From assembly GCA_963702175.1 (NCBI GenBank), contig OY969721.1, positions 558,001 to 622,000 of the forward strand: 64,000 nucleotides of DNA, given 5' to 3'. Under the pieces are notes generated by a model. That model made no database searches and had not been told where the DNA came from. It was given only the letters and a program-made list of their open reading frames with translations. Position 1 is the stretch's first letter. The number at the start of each line of letters is the position of its first letter. Source of the DNA: VRUE01 sp963702175 (GTDB lineage: Bacteria > Actinomycetota > Thermoleophilia > Solirubrobacterales > 70-9). Made by a program: the position numbers and the translations under genes. Positions 1 to 9,182 of this stretch are shown here, piece by piece.

Positions 1-127
1 CGAGCAGCTCAATCAAGCGCTGCTCGCTGTCTGGGCGCGCAAACCAATCGGCGGCGCCTCCCGTCCGCACGGTGGTCAGCCGGGCCAGCAGGTAGTCGCG
101 TTCCACACCGGCGGGAGACTCGGTCAC
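1..127 (-). CDS. murB: UDP-N-acetylenolpyruvoylglucosamine reductase, N-terminal fragment
   Basis: Only the first 42 or so codons are in the window; the gene runs off the left edge. The GTG start at 127-125 overlaps the murC stop (GTGA), so it is the next gene of the dcw operon. The visible residues include LARLTTVRTGGAADWF, which fits the MurB N-terminal pattern around the RTGG motif. MurB reduces UDP-GlcNAc-enolpyruvate to UDP-MurNAc with FAD and NADPH in the cytoplasm. The identification rests on this short stretch plus position directly after murC. Confidence 0.75.
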   Translation of the reverse strand, partial: MTESPAGVERDYLLARLTTVRTGGAADWFARPDSEQRLIELL

Positions 128-1404
128 CGCTTGCCCTCCATGCCTACCAATGCATCGGCGACGCGGGAGACATTGCCTGCGCCGATCGTGACCAGGACGT
201 CGCCAGGGCCAAGGCTCGAGGCGGCCGCGTCCCGCGCGGCCTCAATCGTGGGCGTCCACAGCACCCGCCTCCCACCCATGCGGTCGGCCGCGGCGCGCGC
301 CACGTCGAGGCCGCTGACACCAGCCAGTTCGCCGACCGGCTGCTCGCGCGCTGGGTAGACGTCGAGGACCGCAACCTCGTCGGCCAGCGCCAGGGCCGCG
401 CCGAACTGGGCGGCGAAAACCTTGGTGCGCGAGTAGAGGTGGGGCTGGAAGACGACGAGCAGGCGCTCGGGGTCGAGTTCGCGCAAGGCGGAGAGGGCGG
501 CCCGCACCTCGGTCGGGTGGTGGCCGTAGTCGTCGTAGATCCGAGCCCCGTCACGTGATCCCCGCAGCTCGAGCCGGTGGCGAACGCCAGGGAACTCGGT
601 GAGGGCTGCAGCGGCAACCCCGACATCGAGGCCAACCAGCTCGGCGGCAGCCAACGCCGCGCGGGCATTGAGCAGGTTGTGGCGGCCGGGAACCGTCAGG
701 ATGAGCTCCGCTGGTCCGGGCGAGTCGGCATCAAAATCGGTGGGCCTCACTACTCCGTGGGCCGCCGCCGCGAAATGGTCGAAGGCCTGCCGCAGCTCTG
801 CCAGCGAGCCCCAGTGCGAGTGGTGGTCCATCTCGACGTTAGTGATCACCGCGATCTCCGGCCTCAGCTTGCCGAAGCTGCCGTCGCTCTCGTCGGCCTC
901 GGCGATGACCCACTCGCCGCAGCCCCAGCCGGCGTTCGTCGCCGCTCCGTCCTCCCCCAGACCAGGCACCTCACCGCCGACGAAGAAAGCCGGGTCGGCA
1001 CCGATCGCCCTCAGAACCCAGACCAGCATCGCGCTCGTCGTCGTCTTGCCATGCGTGCCGGCGACGGCGATCAAGCGCTTCTCGGCACAGAACTCGGCCA
1101 GCAGGTCGCTGCGATGAAGGACGGGAAGCCTCCGCTCGCGGGCCAGCGCAAGCTCCGGGTTGTCGGCGGCGATCGCGGTGGAGACCACCACCTCGGCGTC
1201 CTCGGACAGGTTGGACGCTTCGTGCCCCACTACGGGTTCGATGCCCGCCCTGCGCAGTCGCTCCATGTAAGAGGAGTCGGCGCGGTCGCTGCCGCTCACC
1301 GTCGCCCCCAGCTCGCGGCAGACCAGGGCCAGCCCGCTCATCCCGGCACCGCCGATGCCGATGAAGTGGAGCCGGCGCGATCGCCAGTCACGCTTCTCGG
1401 TCAT
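124..1404 (-). CDS. murC: UDP-N-acetylmuramate-L-alanine ligase
   Basis: A 426-residue Mur ligase that adds L-alanine to UDP-MurNAc, the first amino acid of the peptidoglycan stem. The N-terminal nucleotide-binding motif GIGGAGMSGLA lies at residues 16-26, the ATP-binding P-loop GTHGKTTT at about 116-123, and the C-terminal Mur ligase motif DDYGHHPTEV near residue 295. The HxG form of the P-loop is typical of MurC rather than of the other Mur ligases. Its start overlaps the murG stop by 4 bp and its stop overlaps murB, so translation is probably coupled. Length is close to that of other MurC proteins. Confidence 0.96.
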   Translation of the reverse strand: MTEKRDWRSRRLHFIGIGGAGMSGLALVCRELGATVSGSDRADSSYMERLRRAGIEPVVGHEASNLSEDAEVVVSTAIAADNPELALARERRLPVLHRSDLLAEFCAEKRLIAVAGTHGKTTTSAMLVWVLRAIGADPAFFVGGEVPGLGEDGAATNAGWGCGEWVIAEADESDGSFGKLRPEIAVITNVEMDHHSHWGSLAELRQAFDHFAAAAHGVVRPTDFDADSPGPAELILTVPGRHNLLNARAALAAAELVGLDVGVAAAALTEFPGVRHRLELRGSRDGARIYDDYGHHPTEVRAALSALRELDPERLLVVFQPHLYSRTKVFAAQFGAALALADEVAVLDVYPAREQPVGELAGVSGLDVARAAADRMGGRRVLWTPTIEAARDAAASSLGPGDVLVTIGAGNVSRVADALVGMEGKR

Positions 1405-2492
1405 CGTCCAATCGCCCCCAGGACCTCGTCGGCGATGCGGCGCGCCGCGTCAGGGAGGGCCAGGTTGGCAGAGGCCGATGTCATCGCTCTAAGCCTGGTT
1501 GGGTCGCCGAACAGGTTGCCCACTTCGCCCGCGAGCCGTTCCGCAGTCAGATCCTCGTCAGCGATCGCGATTGCGGCTCCCGCCTCCGCCATCCAGGCGG
1601 CGTTGGCGGTCTGGTGGCCGGCGGTGGCGTGAGGGTAGGGGACGAGGATCGCCGGCCGGCCGGCCGCGGTCAACTCGAAGATCGAGCCGCCGGCGCGGCC
1701 CACCACCAGGTCGCAGGCGGCGAGACCGTCGCCGAGGTCGGGCTCGTAGGCGAGCAGCGTGTAGCGGTCGCGGTATGGCGCCGCCGCAAGGCGGGCCCCC
1801 AGCTCCTCGAAGTCACGCCTGCCGGCGACGTGGACGACGTGGAAATTGCGATCCTTGCGCTCGGCGAAAGCCTCGATCGCAGCGAGGTTGATCGAGCGTG
1901 CCCCCTGGCTGCCACCGATCACCAGCAGGCATCGCTCGCCCTCCGCAATCCCAAACCGCTCGCGCGCCCGGGCACGGTCCGCCCGCAGGACCGCCGCCGG
2001 CACCGGCCTGCCGGTGAGGGCGTAGCGCTCTCCTTCCCTCCCTGCGATCGGGAAGGCGAGGCAGATCTTGCGCGCGCGACCGGCAAGTATGCGGTTGGCC
2101 AGACCGAAATGGCTGTCGGCCTCGGTCAGCACCAACGGGACCCTGGACGTGATCGCCGCCAACCCGGCCGGCCCGGCGACGAAGCCACCTCCGCCCATCA
2201 CCACGTCAGCCCTGCGCGCACGGATCGCCCGTCGGGCCACCCGCACCGCAAGCAGCGCCTCGACTCCCGCCTGAGCCGCCCGCAGCGGGTTGCGGCGGTC
2301 GATTCCACGCACCTCGAGGAAGTCGATCTCGTAACCGACGGCCGGTACCAGCTCCGCCTCGACCCGCTCGCGGGTACCGAGGAACGACACCTCGGCGCCG
2401 CTAGCCCGAAGCTCGTCGGCGACTGCCATGGCCGGCACGACGTGTCCGGCTGTTCCGCCCGCCGCCACCACCACTCTTGCGACTTCTGGCAC
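1401..2492 (-). CDS. murG: UDP-GlcNAc transferase forming lipid II
   Basis: MurG transfers GlcNAc from UDP-GlcNAc to lipid I at the inner face of the membrane, giving lipid II. I chose the GTG at 2492-2490: it precedes VVVAAGGTAGHVVPAMAV, the N-terminal glycine-rich motif, follows an AAGGAG sequence 11 bases upstream, and gives 363 residues, a usual MurG length. A longer reading frame from 2579 exists but only adds a low-complexity leader. The C-terminal half has the GT28 pattern GRAGGSIFELTAAGRPAILVP. It overlaps the murC start by 4 bp. The shifted reading frame of ftsW runs about 90 bp into this gene. Confidence 0.93.
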   Translation of the reverse strand: MPEVARVVVAAGGTAGHVVPAMAVADELRASGAEVSFLGTRERVEAELVPAVGYEIDFLEVRGIDRRNPLRAAQAGVEALLAVRVARRAIRARRADVVMGGGGFVAGPAGLAAITSRVPLVLTEADSHFGLANRILAGRARKICLAFPIAGREGERYALTGRPVPAAVLRADRARARERFGIAEGERCLLVIGGSQGARSINLAAIEAFAERKDRNFHVVHVAGRRDFEELGARLAAAPYRDRYTLLAYEPDLGDGLAACDLVVGRAGGSIFELTAAGRPAILVPYPHATAGHQTANAAWMAEAGAAIAIADEDLTAERLAGEVGNLFGDPTRLRAMTSASANLALPDAARRIADEVLGAIGR

Positions 2493-3703
2493 CGCTCGAT
2501 CGACTCCTTCCCTTGGTGGGCGCGCGGGAGCGTCCACCCTCGACGAGGCGCAGTTTGCCAGCGCCGCCGGTCCCGCCACGGGCGACGTTGAGGATCAGCC
2601 CGACGGCGAACAGGGTCGTCAGCAGGCTGCTGTTGCCGTATGAGATGAAGGGCAGCGGCACGCCGGTCAGCGGCGCCAGCCCCATCACGGCGAAGAGGTT
2701 GATCGTCGCCTGCACCAAGAACGAGCGAGGTGAGGCCGGCGACGAGCAGCTTGCCGTAGCGGTCCTTGGCGCGCTGGGCGATCCGCAGGCCGGCGTAGCC
2801 GAAGAGCGAGAAGAGGCCGACGACCCCGACGATGCCGACCAGCCCCAGCTCCTCGCCAATGATGGCGGAGATCATGTCGGTGTGCGCCTCGGGCAGGTAG
2901 AAGAGCTTCTGCACACCGTTGCCGATGCCGACGCCGAAGAGCCCGCCCGAGCCGAGCGCGATCTTCGCCTGGGCGGCCTGGAACCCCGCACCGCTCGCGT
3001 CGGCGCCGGGATCCAGGAAGGCGGTGAGGCGGGCCATCCGATAGGGCTCGATCAGCGTCATCAGCAAACCGAAGAAGGCGAGCACGAGGCCGACCAGGGC
3101 GAGGTCGCGAACACGGACGCCGGCGGCGACCAGCATCGCGGCGACGGCGAAGGCGACCACCATCGTCGTCCCCAGGTCGGGCTCGGCGACGATCAGCATC
3201 GCGGCGAGGCCGGCGACCAGGAGAAAGGGCATCACGGCCTGCAGCGTCAGTTCCCGTTTCGTTTTGTTCGCCAGCAGGTCGGCGCCGTAGAGGATCAGCG
3301 CCACCTTGGCGAGCTCGGAGGGCTGGATCTGGAGAAAGCCGGAGCCGAGCCAGCGGCTGGAGCCGTTGACCGTGGTGCCGGCCACGAGGACGGCAAAGAG
3401 GAGGAAGAAGGAGAGCGCCAGGATCGCCGGCGTGAGGCGACGGACCAGGACCAGGCCATGACGCGCGACCAGGTGCATGACGACGAGGCCGACGAGGCCG
3501 AACATCAGGGTCCGCTTCAGGTAGAAGGCGCTGTCGGAAAGGCCGCCGTCGCTGAGGACCCGGGTCGTCGAGCTGGCGGAGAAGACCATCACCGCGCCGA
3601 AGGCGAGCAGGCAGAGCGTCGCCGTGAGCAGCATGTTGTACTCGGCGGGGAGCACAGCGGCGCGAGAGCGCTTGGCCTTTTTTGCCGGGGCTTTTTTCCT
3701 CAC
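2401..3703 (-). CDS. ftsW: Lipid II polymerase FtsW, interrupted by a one-base frameshift
   Basis: A SEDS-family membrane protein that polymerises septal peptidoglycan with its partner FtsI. The GTG start at 3703 overlaps the murD stop (GTGA). The first frame carries the SEDS motifs (FSASS near the N-terminus, then QIQPSELAK), and the second frame carries LVQATINLFAVMG and GVPLPFISYGNSS. The two halves join only if one base is dropped near 2722-2726 (minus-strand context TCGCTCGTTC), which would restore LTSLFLVQ. Read as given, the protein diverges before its conserved C-terminal third. FtsW should be essential, so a sequencing or assembly error is likely. The second frame stops at 2401, inside murG, so the exact C-terminus is uncertain. 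Confidence 0.85.
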
Positions 3704-5067
3704 GAGAGCTCTCCGACGATCTCGCGGAAGCGCTCGCCGCGCGCTTCGAAGTCCTCGAAGGCGTCGAAGCTGGCGCAAGCCGGGGAGAGCAGCACGACCT
3801 CGCCGGCTTCGGCGGCAACCGCCGCCCGCCTCACCGCCTCCTCGAGGTCGGCGCAGCGGTAGAGCGGCACACCCACCTCGACCGCCGGCGCCAGGGCCTC
3901 CGCCAGGCGCTCCGCTGAGGCACCGGTCAGGTAGACCGCTCGGCAGCGCTCGCACACTGGGTCGAGCAGCAACCCGTAGTCGTCACCCTTCTCGCTGCCA
4001 CCGAGTATCACGTGGACGCCGCCCTCGAAGGCGCGGATGCCAACCGTGGCAGAGGCGACGTTGGTCGCCTTCGAGTCGTTGACGAAGCGCACGCCGCCGA
4101 TCTCGGCGACCTGCTCGAGCCGGTGCGGCACGCCGGCGAAGCTGCGCAGTCCCGCCCGCACGGCATCGCGGTCGAGGCCCATCGCCAGCGCCGCCGCGGC
4201 GGCGGCCATCGCGTTGGCGACGTTGTGCTCGCCGAACAGGCCCAGCTCCTCGATCCGCAGCAATGGCTCGCCGTCGTAGAAAATCGACCCCTCCGCCAGT
4301 GCCACCTCGCAGTCTGGGCCGGCGCCGTGGCAGAAGGCGATACGGCGCGCGCAGCCGCCCAAGTCGGTCCCGGCCAACGCCGGATCGTCGCCGTTGTAGA
4401 CGGCAACGTCGTCGTTGCCCTGGTTGGCGAAGATCCGCAGCTTCGCCGCCAGGTAGGCGTCGAGGTCGGCGTGGCGGTCGAGGTGGTCGGGAGCGAGGTT
4501 GAGGAAGACGGCGCACTCGGGAGCGAAGGCGACGCTGTCTTCGAGCTGGAAGCTGGACGCCTCGCAGACGACGGTGGCGGCAGGATCGACCTCACCCGCC
4601 AGCGAGGAGAGAGACGTGCCGACGTTGCCGGCGACCGCGACCGGCTCGCCGGCCGTGCGGTAGAGGTGTCCGAGCAGCTCGACGGTCGTCGTCTTGCCGT
4701 TGGTCCCGGTCACGGCGACGAAGCGGTTGGGGATCGCGCGCCAGGCCAGCTCCAGCTCGCCGATGACGTCGACGCCGCGCTCCAGCGCCGCCGCGATCAC
4801 CGACGCCTCCCGCGGCACGCCAGGGCTCTTGACCACCGTCCGCACCCCGTCGAGGAGCGCCAATCCGTCTGCATCCAGGACGACTTCGACACCAACCTCC
4901 CGAAGCCCTGCCGCCCCGACGGGATGCCCGGAATCGACCCCCCTGACGACCACGCCCCTATCCGCGAGCAACCGTGCCACAGCCTGCCCAGACCTGGCCA
5001 GTCCCACGACCAGATAAGGACCCTCAGGCAGCTCCGGGCGAACCTTCCTGGGCGGCGGCGCATTCAT
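3700..5067 (-). CDS. murD: UDP-N-acetylmuramoylalanine-D-glutamate ligase
   Basis: A 455-residue Mur ligase that adds D-glutamate to UDP-MurNAc-L-Ala. The N-terminal Rossmann motif YLVVGLARSGQAVARLL is followed by the P-loop TGTNGKTTTVELLGHL and the C-terminal Mur pattern NDSKATNVASA, which is typical of MurD. I start it at the ATG at 5067, just before MNAPPPRKV; an upstream in-frame start at 5181 would run through the palindrome at 5115-5224 and is unlikely. It overlaps ftsW by 4 bp. The gap to mraY upstream holds that palindrome. Confidence 0.95.
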   Translation of the reverse strand: MNAPPPRKVRPELPEGPYLVVGLARSGQAVARLLADRGVVVRGVDSGHPVGAAGLREVGVEVVLDADGLALLDGVRTVVKSPGVPREASVIAAALERGVDVIGELELAWRAIPNRFVAVTGTNGKTTTVELLGHLYRTAGEPVAVAGNVGTSLSSLAGEVDPAATVVCEASSFQLEDSVAFAPECAVFLNLAPDHLDRHADLDAYLAAKLRIFANQGNDDVAVYNGDDPALAGTDLGGCARRIAFCHGAGPDCEVALAEGSIFYDGEPLLRIEELGLFGEHNVANAMAAAAAALAMGLDRDAVRAGLRSFAGVPHRLEQVAEIGGVRFVNDSKATNVASATVGIRAFEGGVHVILGGSEKGDDYGLLLDPVCERCRAVYLTGASAERLAEALAPAVEVGVPLYRCADLEEAVRRAAVAAEAGEVVLLSPACASFDAFEDFEARGERFREIVGELS

Positions 5068-5114
5068 GGGGAATAGCTTCGCGCTCCCGCCAGTCGAACC
5101 TGTGCGCGCGTCAT

Positions 5115-5224
5115 GGGAGGGTGGATGCTGCTCCCGGCGGCTTGTACTTTTTCGGCTACCCCCACCTCGGACGGCAACCACCGATCACCGAAAAAGTTGA
5201 GCCGGGAGCAGCATCCACCCTCCC
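5115..5224. repeat. Long palindrome between mraY and murD
   Basis: A 24-bp arm at 5115-5138 is perfectly repeated in inverted orientation at 5201-5224. A second inner arm of 10 bp (5146-5155 with 5188-5197) is also perfect. The whole element is about 110 bp and fills most of the mraY-murD gap. Neither stem is followed by a T-run on the minus strand, so it is not a plain terminator. It may be a REP- or MITE-like palindromic element, or an mRNA structure setting murD levels. Confidence 0.85.
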
Positions 5225-5230
5225 CTACCC

Positions 5231-6205
5231 CTACCGCCCGATCGACTGCTGGTACAGGGTGAACCCAATCCCCGAGCAGACCGCGGCGACGATCCAGAAG
5301 CGGAGCATGATCTTGGTCTCCGACCAGGCCATCATCTCGAAGTGGTGGTGCAGGGGCGCCATCAGCAGGACGCGGCGGCGGAGGGTGCGGAATGAGAAGA
5401 CCTGGATCGCGACCGAGAGCGCCTCGATCACGAAGATGCCGCCGATGATGACCAGCAACACCTCGGTCTGGGTCATCACGGCGAGGGCGCCGATCGCGCC
5501 GCCGAGCCCGAGCGAGCCGGTATCGCCCATGAAGATCGAGGCCGGGAACGAGTTGAACCAGAGGAAGCCGACGCAGGCGCCGACAAGGCAGGCGGAGAGC
5601 AGGGCCAGGTCCTGCTGGCCCTGGGTGACGAACGAGATCGCCGTGTAGGCGAGGAAGACGATCGCGCAGGAGCCGGCGGCGAGGCCGTCGAGGCCGTCGG
5701 TGAGGTTGACGCCGTTTGAGGTCCCACCGATGACCAGGAAGACGAGGACGAAGTAGAGGACCGGGCCGAGGTCGAGACTGGCGTCGCCGATCCTGAACTC
5801 GAGGATCGGCTCGAGACCGACCTCGTGGCGCGCCACCCACCAGAGGCCCAGCGCCAGGAGGAGCTGAAAGACCAGCTTCCAACGGGCAGAGAGGCCGAGC
5901 GAGCGGCGCTTGACGATCTTGATGAAGTCGTCGGCGAAGCCGAGCGCCGCGCAGCCCATCGCCACGCCGAAAACGGCCAGGCTCTGCGCGTCGCGGTTGG
6001 AGAGCACCAGGTAGGGCACGCAGATCGAGGCGAAGATGATCAGCCCCCCCATCGTCGGCGTGCCGGCCTTGGCGTGATGCTCCTGCGGCCCGTCCTCGCG
6101 GATGTGCTGGCCGAACTCCTTCACCCGCAGGTACTCGATGAATTTGGGGCCGAGGAAGATGCAGATCAACATCGCGGCCATGCCGGCGATCAGGACCTCA
6201 CCCAT
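5231..6205 (-). CDS. mraY: Phospho-N-acetylmuramoyl-pentapeptide transferase
   Basis: A 324-residue polytopic membrane enzyme that moves phospho-MurNAc-pentapeptide onto undecaprenyl phosphate to form lipid I. Recognisable motifs are the N-terminal EHHAKAGTPTMGG, the aspartate pair GFADDFIK, the NLTDGLDGLA motif and the C-terminal APLHHHFE, all diagnostic of MraY. About ten hydrophobic segments are visible. The start overlaps the murF stop by 8 bp. Confidence 0.97.
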   Translation of the reverse strand: MGEVLIAGMAAMLICIFLGPKFIEYLRVKEFGQHIREDGPQEHHAKAGTPTMGGLIIFASICVPYLVLSNRDAQSLAVFGVAMGCAALGFADDFIKIVKRRSLGLSARWKLVFQLLLALGLWWVARHEVGLEPILEFRIGDASLDLGPVLYFVLVFLVIGGTSNGVNLTDGLDGLAAGSCAIVFLAYTAISFVTQGQQDLALLSACLVGACVGFLWFNSFPASIFMGDTGSLGLGGAIGALAVMTQTEVLLVIIGGIFVIEALSVAIQVFSFRTLRRRVLLMAPLHHHFEMMAWSETKIMLRFWIVAAVCSGIGFTLYQQSIGR

Positions 6206-7586
6206 CGGGCGAGCCCTCCAAGAGCTCCGGGAGCGTCTCCGCCACCGCCTCCAGTCCCTCCGAGCGGGACCCCTTGACCAGGATCACGTCGCCGGGCCCC
6301 AACTGGGCCGCGAGCAGCTCGGCGGCCTCCACCGGTGATCCGACCAGCTCGTCCGGGTAGTAGTCGCGCGCCGGCTCGCCGACCCCGATCACAAAGTCGA
6401 CACCATGCAGGCGCGCGTGCTCGCCGACCTCGCGGTGGTAGCGGGGCGCCTCGGGCCCCAGCTCGGCCATCTCGCCGAGGACGGCGATCCGGCGTCCTCC
6501 CTCGAACGAAGCGAGGTGGTCGAGCGCCGCGCGCATCGAGACCGGGTTGGCGTTGTAGCAGTCGTTGACCAGGACGATCCCCTCGCCCAGCTCGAGGCGC
6601 TCGCCCCGGAAGCGGGAAAAGCCAATGTTCGCAGCGCGGTCGGCCATCTCGGCCAGCGGCGCCTCCAGAGCGACGCCGACCGCCACCGCGGCCAGGGCGT
6701 TGACCAGGTTGTGCACCTCGGCAAAGGGAAAGTGGAAGGCCTGGCTCCCCGAGGGAGCGCGCACCAGCGCCTCGGTGACCCCTTTCTCGATCCGCTGCTC
6801 GAGCGCCTCGACGTCGCCCCCGGGTCCGAAGCGGATCAGCCGGGGCGCATCGTCCAGGTGGGGCTCCAGCGCTCCCGCCTCGGCTGGGACGATCGCCGCG
6901 CCCCCCTCGGGCAGCGCCGCCAGCAACTCGGCCTTGGCGGCGGCGATCGCCTCAACCGAGCCGAGCAGCTCGACGTGGACCGGGCCGACGTTCGTGACGA
7001 CGCCGACCTCGGGCTCTGCGATCGCGGCCAGTTCGGCGATCTGACCGGCACCGCGCATCGCCATCTCCAGCACCAGCACGTCGGTGTCCTCCGGCGCTTC
7101 CAAGACGGTCAGGGGCAACCCGATCTCGGTGTTGAGGTTCTCGCGGTTGGCGTGGACCCGGCCCGGCAGCAGCGCCCGCGCGATGTCCTTGACCGAGGTC
7201 TTGCCGACCGAGCCGGTCACCCCGACCACCCGGGCGCCGAGCGCCCGCCGCCAGGCACGGGCGAGCGCCTGCAGGGCCGCGAGGGGATCGTCGACGACGA
7301 AGACCCAACCGCCCCCGTACCCGCTCTCGCGTTCGCTGTTTGTCGTGCTCTCCCGGACAAATAGCGAACGCGCCGACGGGTCGACGACCGTGCCCCAGGC
7401 GCCGGCCTCGATCGCCTCGGGCGCGAAGCGACCGCCGTCGACGTTCTCACCGCTCAGGCCGAAGAAGAGATCGCCCTCGGTGGCCTCGCGGGAATCGATC
7501 ACCGCCCGCCGCGGCGATCCCTCGCCACCCTCGGCGAGGACCTCGGCGCCGATGGCGGCGGCGATCTCGGCAGGCGTCAGCCTCAT
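6198..7586 (-). CDS. murF: UDP-MurNAc-tripeptide:D-Ala-D-Ala ligase
   Basis: A 462-residue Mur ligase that adds the D-Ala-D-Ala dipeptide to make UDP-MurNAc-pentapeptide. The N-terminal DSREATEGDLFF, the P-loop VTGSVGKTSVKD and the VLVNDCYNANPVSM motif identify it as MurF. It overlaps mraY (8 bp) and murE (4 bp). Residues about 72-90 (SLFVREST and following) look like an insertion between the N-terminal domain and the VFVVDDPLAALQ segment; the DNA encoding residues 72-86 is a 16-bp-arm palindrome listed separately. Confidence 0.95.
   Translation of the reverse strand: MRLTPAEIAAAIGAEVLAEGGEGSPRRAVIDSREATEGDLFFGLSGENVDGGRFAPEAIEAGAWGTVVDPSARSLFVRESTTNSERESGYGGGWVFVVDDPLAALQALARAWRRALGARVVGVTGSVGKTSVKDIARALLPGRVHANRENLNTEIGLPLTVLEAPEDTDVLVLEMAMRGAGQIAELAAIAEPEVGVVTNVGPVHVELLGSVEAIAAAKAELLAALPEGGAAIVPAEAGALEPHLDDAPRLIRFGPGGDVEALEQRIEKGVTEALVRAPSGSQAFHFPFAEVHNLVNALAAVAVGVALEAPLAEMADRAANIGFSRFRGERLELGEGIVLVNDCYNANPVSMRAALDHLASFEGGRRIAVLGEMAELGPEAPRYHREVGEHARLHGVDFVIGVGEPARDYYPDELVGSPVEAAELLAAQLGPGDVILVKGSRSEGLEAVAETLPELLEGSPDG
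7329..7371. repeat. Palindrome inside the murF coding sequence
   Basis: Arms at 7329-7344 and 7356-7371 match at 15 of 16 positions in inverted orientation (the exception is a G-T type pair), with an 11-base loop. The reading frame stays open through it and encodes residues 72-86 of MurF, a stretch that appears to be an insertion in an otherwise conserved region. It resembles in size the palindromic elements known to insert in frame in some bacterial genomes. Confidence 0.8.
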
Positions 7587-9040
7587 CCGGGGCCGCCCAG
7601 CTTGCGCAGCTCCTCGCTCGCCACCTCGCGGTCGTCGAAGGGGATCTTGCGACCGCCCTCGAACTCCTGGCCCTGCTCGTGCCCCTTGCCGGCGATCACG
7701 ACGGCGTCGCCGGGCTGAGCCCTGCGAAGCGCGAGAGAGATTGCGGCACGACGATCCGGCTCGACCTCCAGCTCCACGCCGCCCTCGCCGATCCCGGCGA
7801 CGACTTCGGCGACGATCGCGTCCGGGTCCTCGGAGCGAGGGTTGTCGGAGGTGACGACCGCCAGGTCGGAGTGCTCGGCGGCGGCCAGTCCCATCCTCGG
7901 CCGCTTGTCGCGATCGCGGTCGCCGCCGGCGCCGAAGACGGCGATCAACCGTCCCGACGTGAGTCGCCGCGCCGCCCGCAACACGTTCTCCAGCGAGTCC
8001 GGGGTGTGGGCGTAGTCGACGACGACAATGAAATCCTGACCCTCGTCGAGCGGCTCGAAGCGCCCAGGCGGAGGCGGTGCCTGGGCCAGCGCTGCAGCTG
8101 CAACCTCGGGTTCGACCCCAAGCGCGGCGCTTGCCGCCAGCGCGGCGAGCACGTTGGCCACGTTGAAATGCCCGGGAAGCGCGGTACGGACCTCCGTCTC
8201 CCCCGCCGGTGTGCGCACACCGAAGCGCGAGCCGTGCGCGTCGAAGGAGACGTCATTCGCGGCGTAGTCGGCGTCCGCGCCCTCAGCAGAGAAGGTCATG
8301 CGCTCCTCGATCTCACCGGCCAGGCGCCGGCCGTAGGGGTCGTCGACGTTGACGATCGCCGTTCCCGGCCCCATCTCGAACAGGCGGCGCTTGGAGCCGA
8401 AGTAGTCCTCCATATCGCCGTGGAAGTCGAGGTGGTCCTGCGTCAGGTTCGTGAACAAGGCGACGTCGAAATGGATCGCGTCGCAGCGGTGGAGCTCCAG
8501 TGCGTGCGAAGAGACCTCCATCACGCATGCCTCATCGCCGCCATCGCGCATGCGCCGGAAGGTGGCCTGCAGGTCGATCGCCTCGGGAGTGGTTCGCTCG
8601 ACCTCCTCTTCGGTCCCGCCGACCACCTGCTTCACCGTCCCAAGCAGCCCGCACCGCATCCCGGCGGCCTCAAGGATCTCCCGCACCAGGAACGCGGTGG
8701 TGGTCTTGCCGTTGGTCCCGGTGATCCCGACGACCTTCAGCTCCGCCGTCGGGTCGCCCCAGAACCGCGCCGCCAGCGGCGCCATCGCCGCTCGCGCGTC
8801 GGGCACGACCACCTGCAGCACGCCGACCTCCAGCTCGCGCTCGACAACGAGCCCCATCGCCCCTGCCCCGACGGCCGCGGCGGCGAACTCGTGACCGTCC
8901 ACCTTCTCCCCCGGCACGCAGAAGAAGAGCGTCCCCGGCCGGGCCCTACGGCTGTCGTAGGCAAGCGAGGAGATCTCAATATCAGCGTTCCCGATCACCC
9001 GGGCGCTGTCGAGCTCTCTGACCAGCTCCGCGAGCCTCAC
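7583..9040 (-). CDS. murE: UDP-MurNAc-L-Ala-D-Glu:meso-diaminopimelate ligase
   Basis: A 485-residue Mur ligase that adds the third stem residue. The P-loop GITGTNGKTTTAFLV and the C-terminal TSDNPRSEDP are present. In characterised MurE enzymes the DNPR form goes with meso-diaminopimelate, whereas lysine enzymes differ at this place, so a mDAP cell wall is predicted. I place the start at the GTG at 9040 (VRLAELVRELDS); the longer open frame to 9259 would read through the 9091-9160 palindrome and overlap ftsI. ATGA overlap with murF. Confidence 0.94.
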   Translation of the reverse strand: MRLAELVRELDSARVIGNADIEISSLAYDSRRARPGTLFFCVPGEKVDGHEFAAAAVGAGAMGLVVERELEVGVLQVVVPDARAAMAPLAARFWGDPTAELKVVGITGTNGKTTTAFLVREILEAAGMRCGLLGTVKQVVGGTEEEVERTTPEAIDLQATFRRMRDGGDEACVMEVSSHALELHRCDAIHFDVALFTNLTQDHLDFHGDMEDYFGSKRRLFEMGPGTAIVNVDDPYGRRLAGEIEERMTFSAEGADADYAANDVSFDAHGSRFGVRTPAGETEVRTALPGHFNVANVLAALAASAALGVEPEVAAAALAQAPPPPGRFEPLDEGQDFIVVVDYAHTPDSLENVLRAARRLTSGRLIAVFGAGGDRDRDKRPRMGLAAAEHSDLAVVTSDNPRSEDPDAIVAEVVAGIGEGGVELEVEPDRRAAISLALRRAQPGDAVVIAGKGHEQGQEFEGGRKIPFDDREVASEELRKLGGPG

Positions 9041-9090
9041 CGTGATGCCGATTCTAGGCGTGCCACAGGGCGCTTCCTCGCGACGGGTGG

Positions 9091-9160
9091 CGCTGTAGGG
9101 GGGGACCGCCCCTGAGGAAGCTTTAGCTACCGGAAGGGGTGGTGGGTCCCCTACAGCGAC
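9091..9160. repeat. Palindrome between ftsI and murE
   Basis: An 11-bp outer arm (cgctgtagggg, 9091-9101) pairs with 9148-9158, and an inner part (accgcccc at 9105-9112) pairs with aggggtggt at 9135-9143, giving a long imperfect stem in the 142-bp gap between the ftsI stop and the murE start. It may work as a partial terminator or processing site within the operon, or be an inserted palindromic element. Confidence 0.7.
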
Positions 9161-9182
9161 AGGACCCGCCGCGTCGGAATCC

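Noticed and set aside
577..1632. 351-residue plus-strand frame opposite murC
   Set aside because: It is antisense to a well-identified Mur ligase gene; long open antisense frames are common at this GC content and the sequence has no family features.
2477..3862. 461-residue plus-strand frame opposite ftsW and the end of murD
   Set aside because: Antisense shadow rich in D, E, R and G with no motif; the minus strand has the SEDS and Mur ligase motifs.
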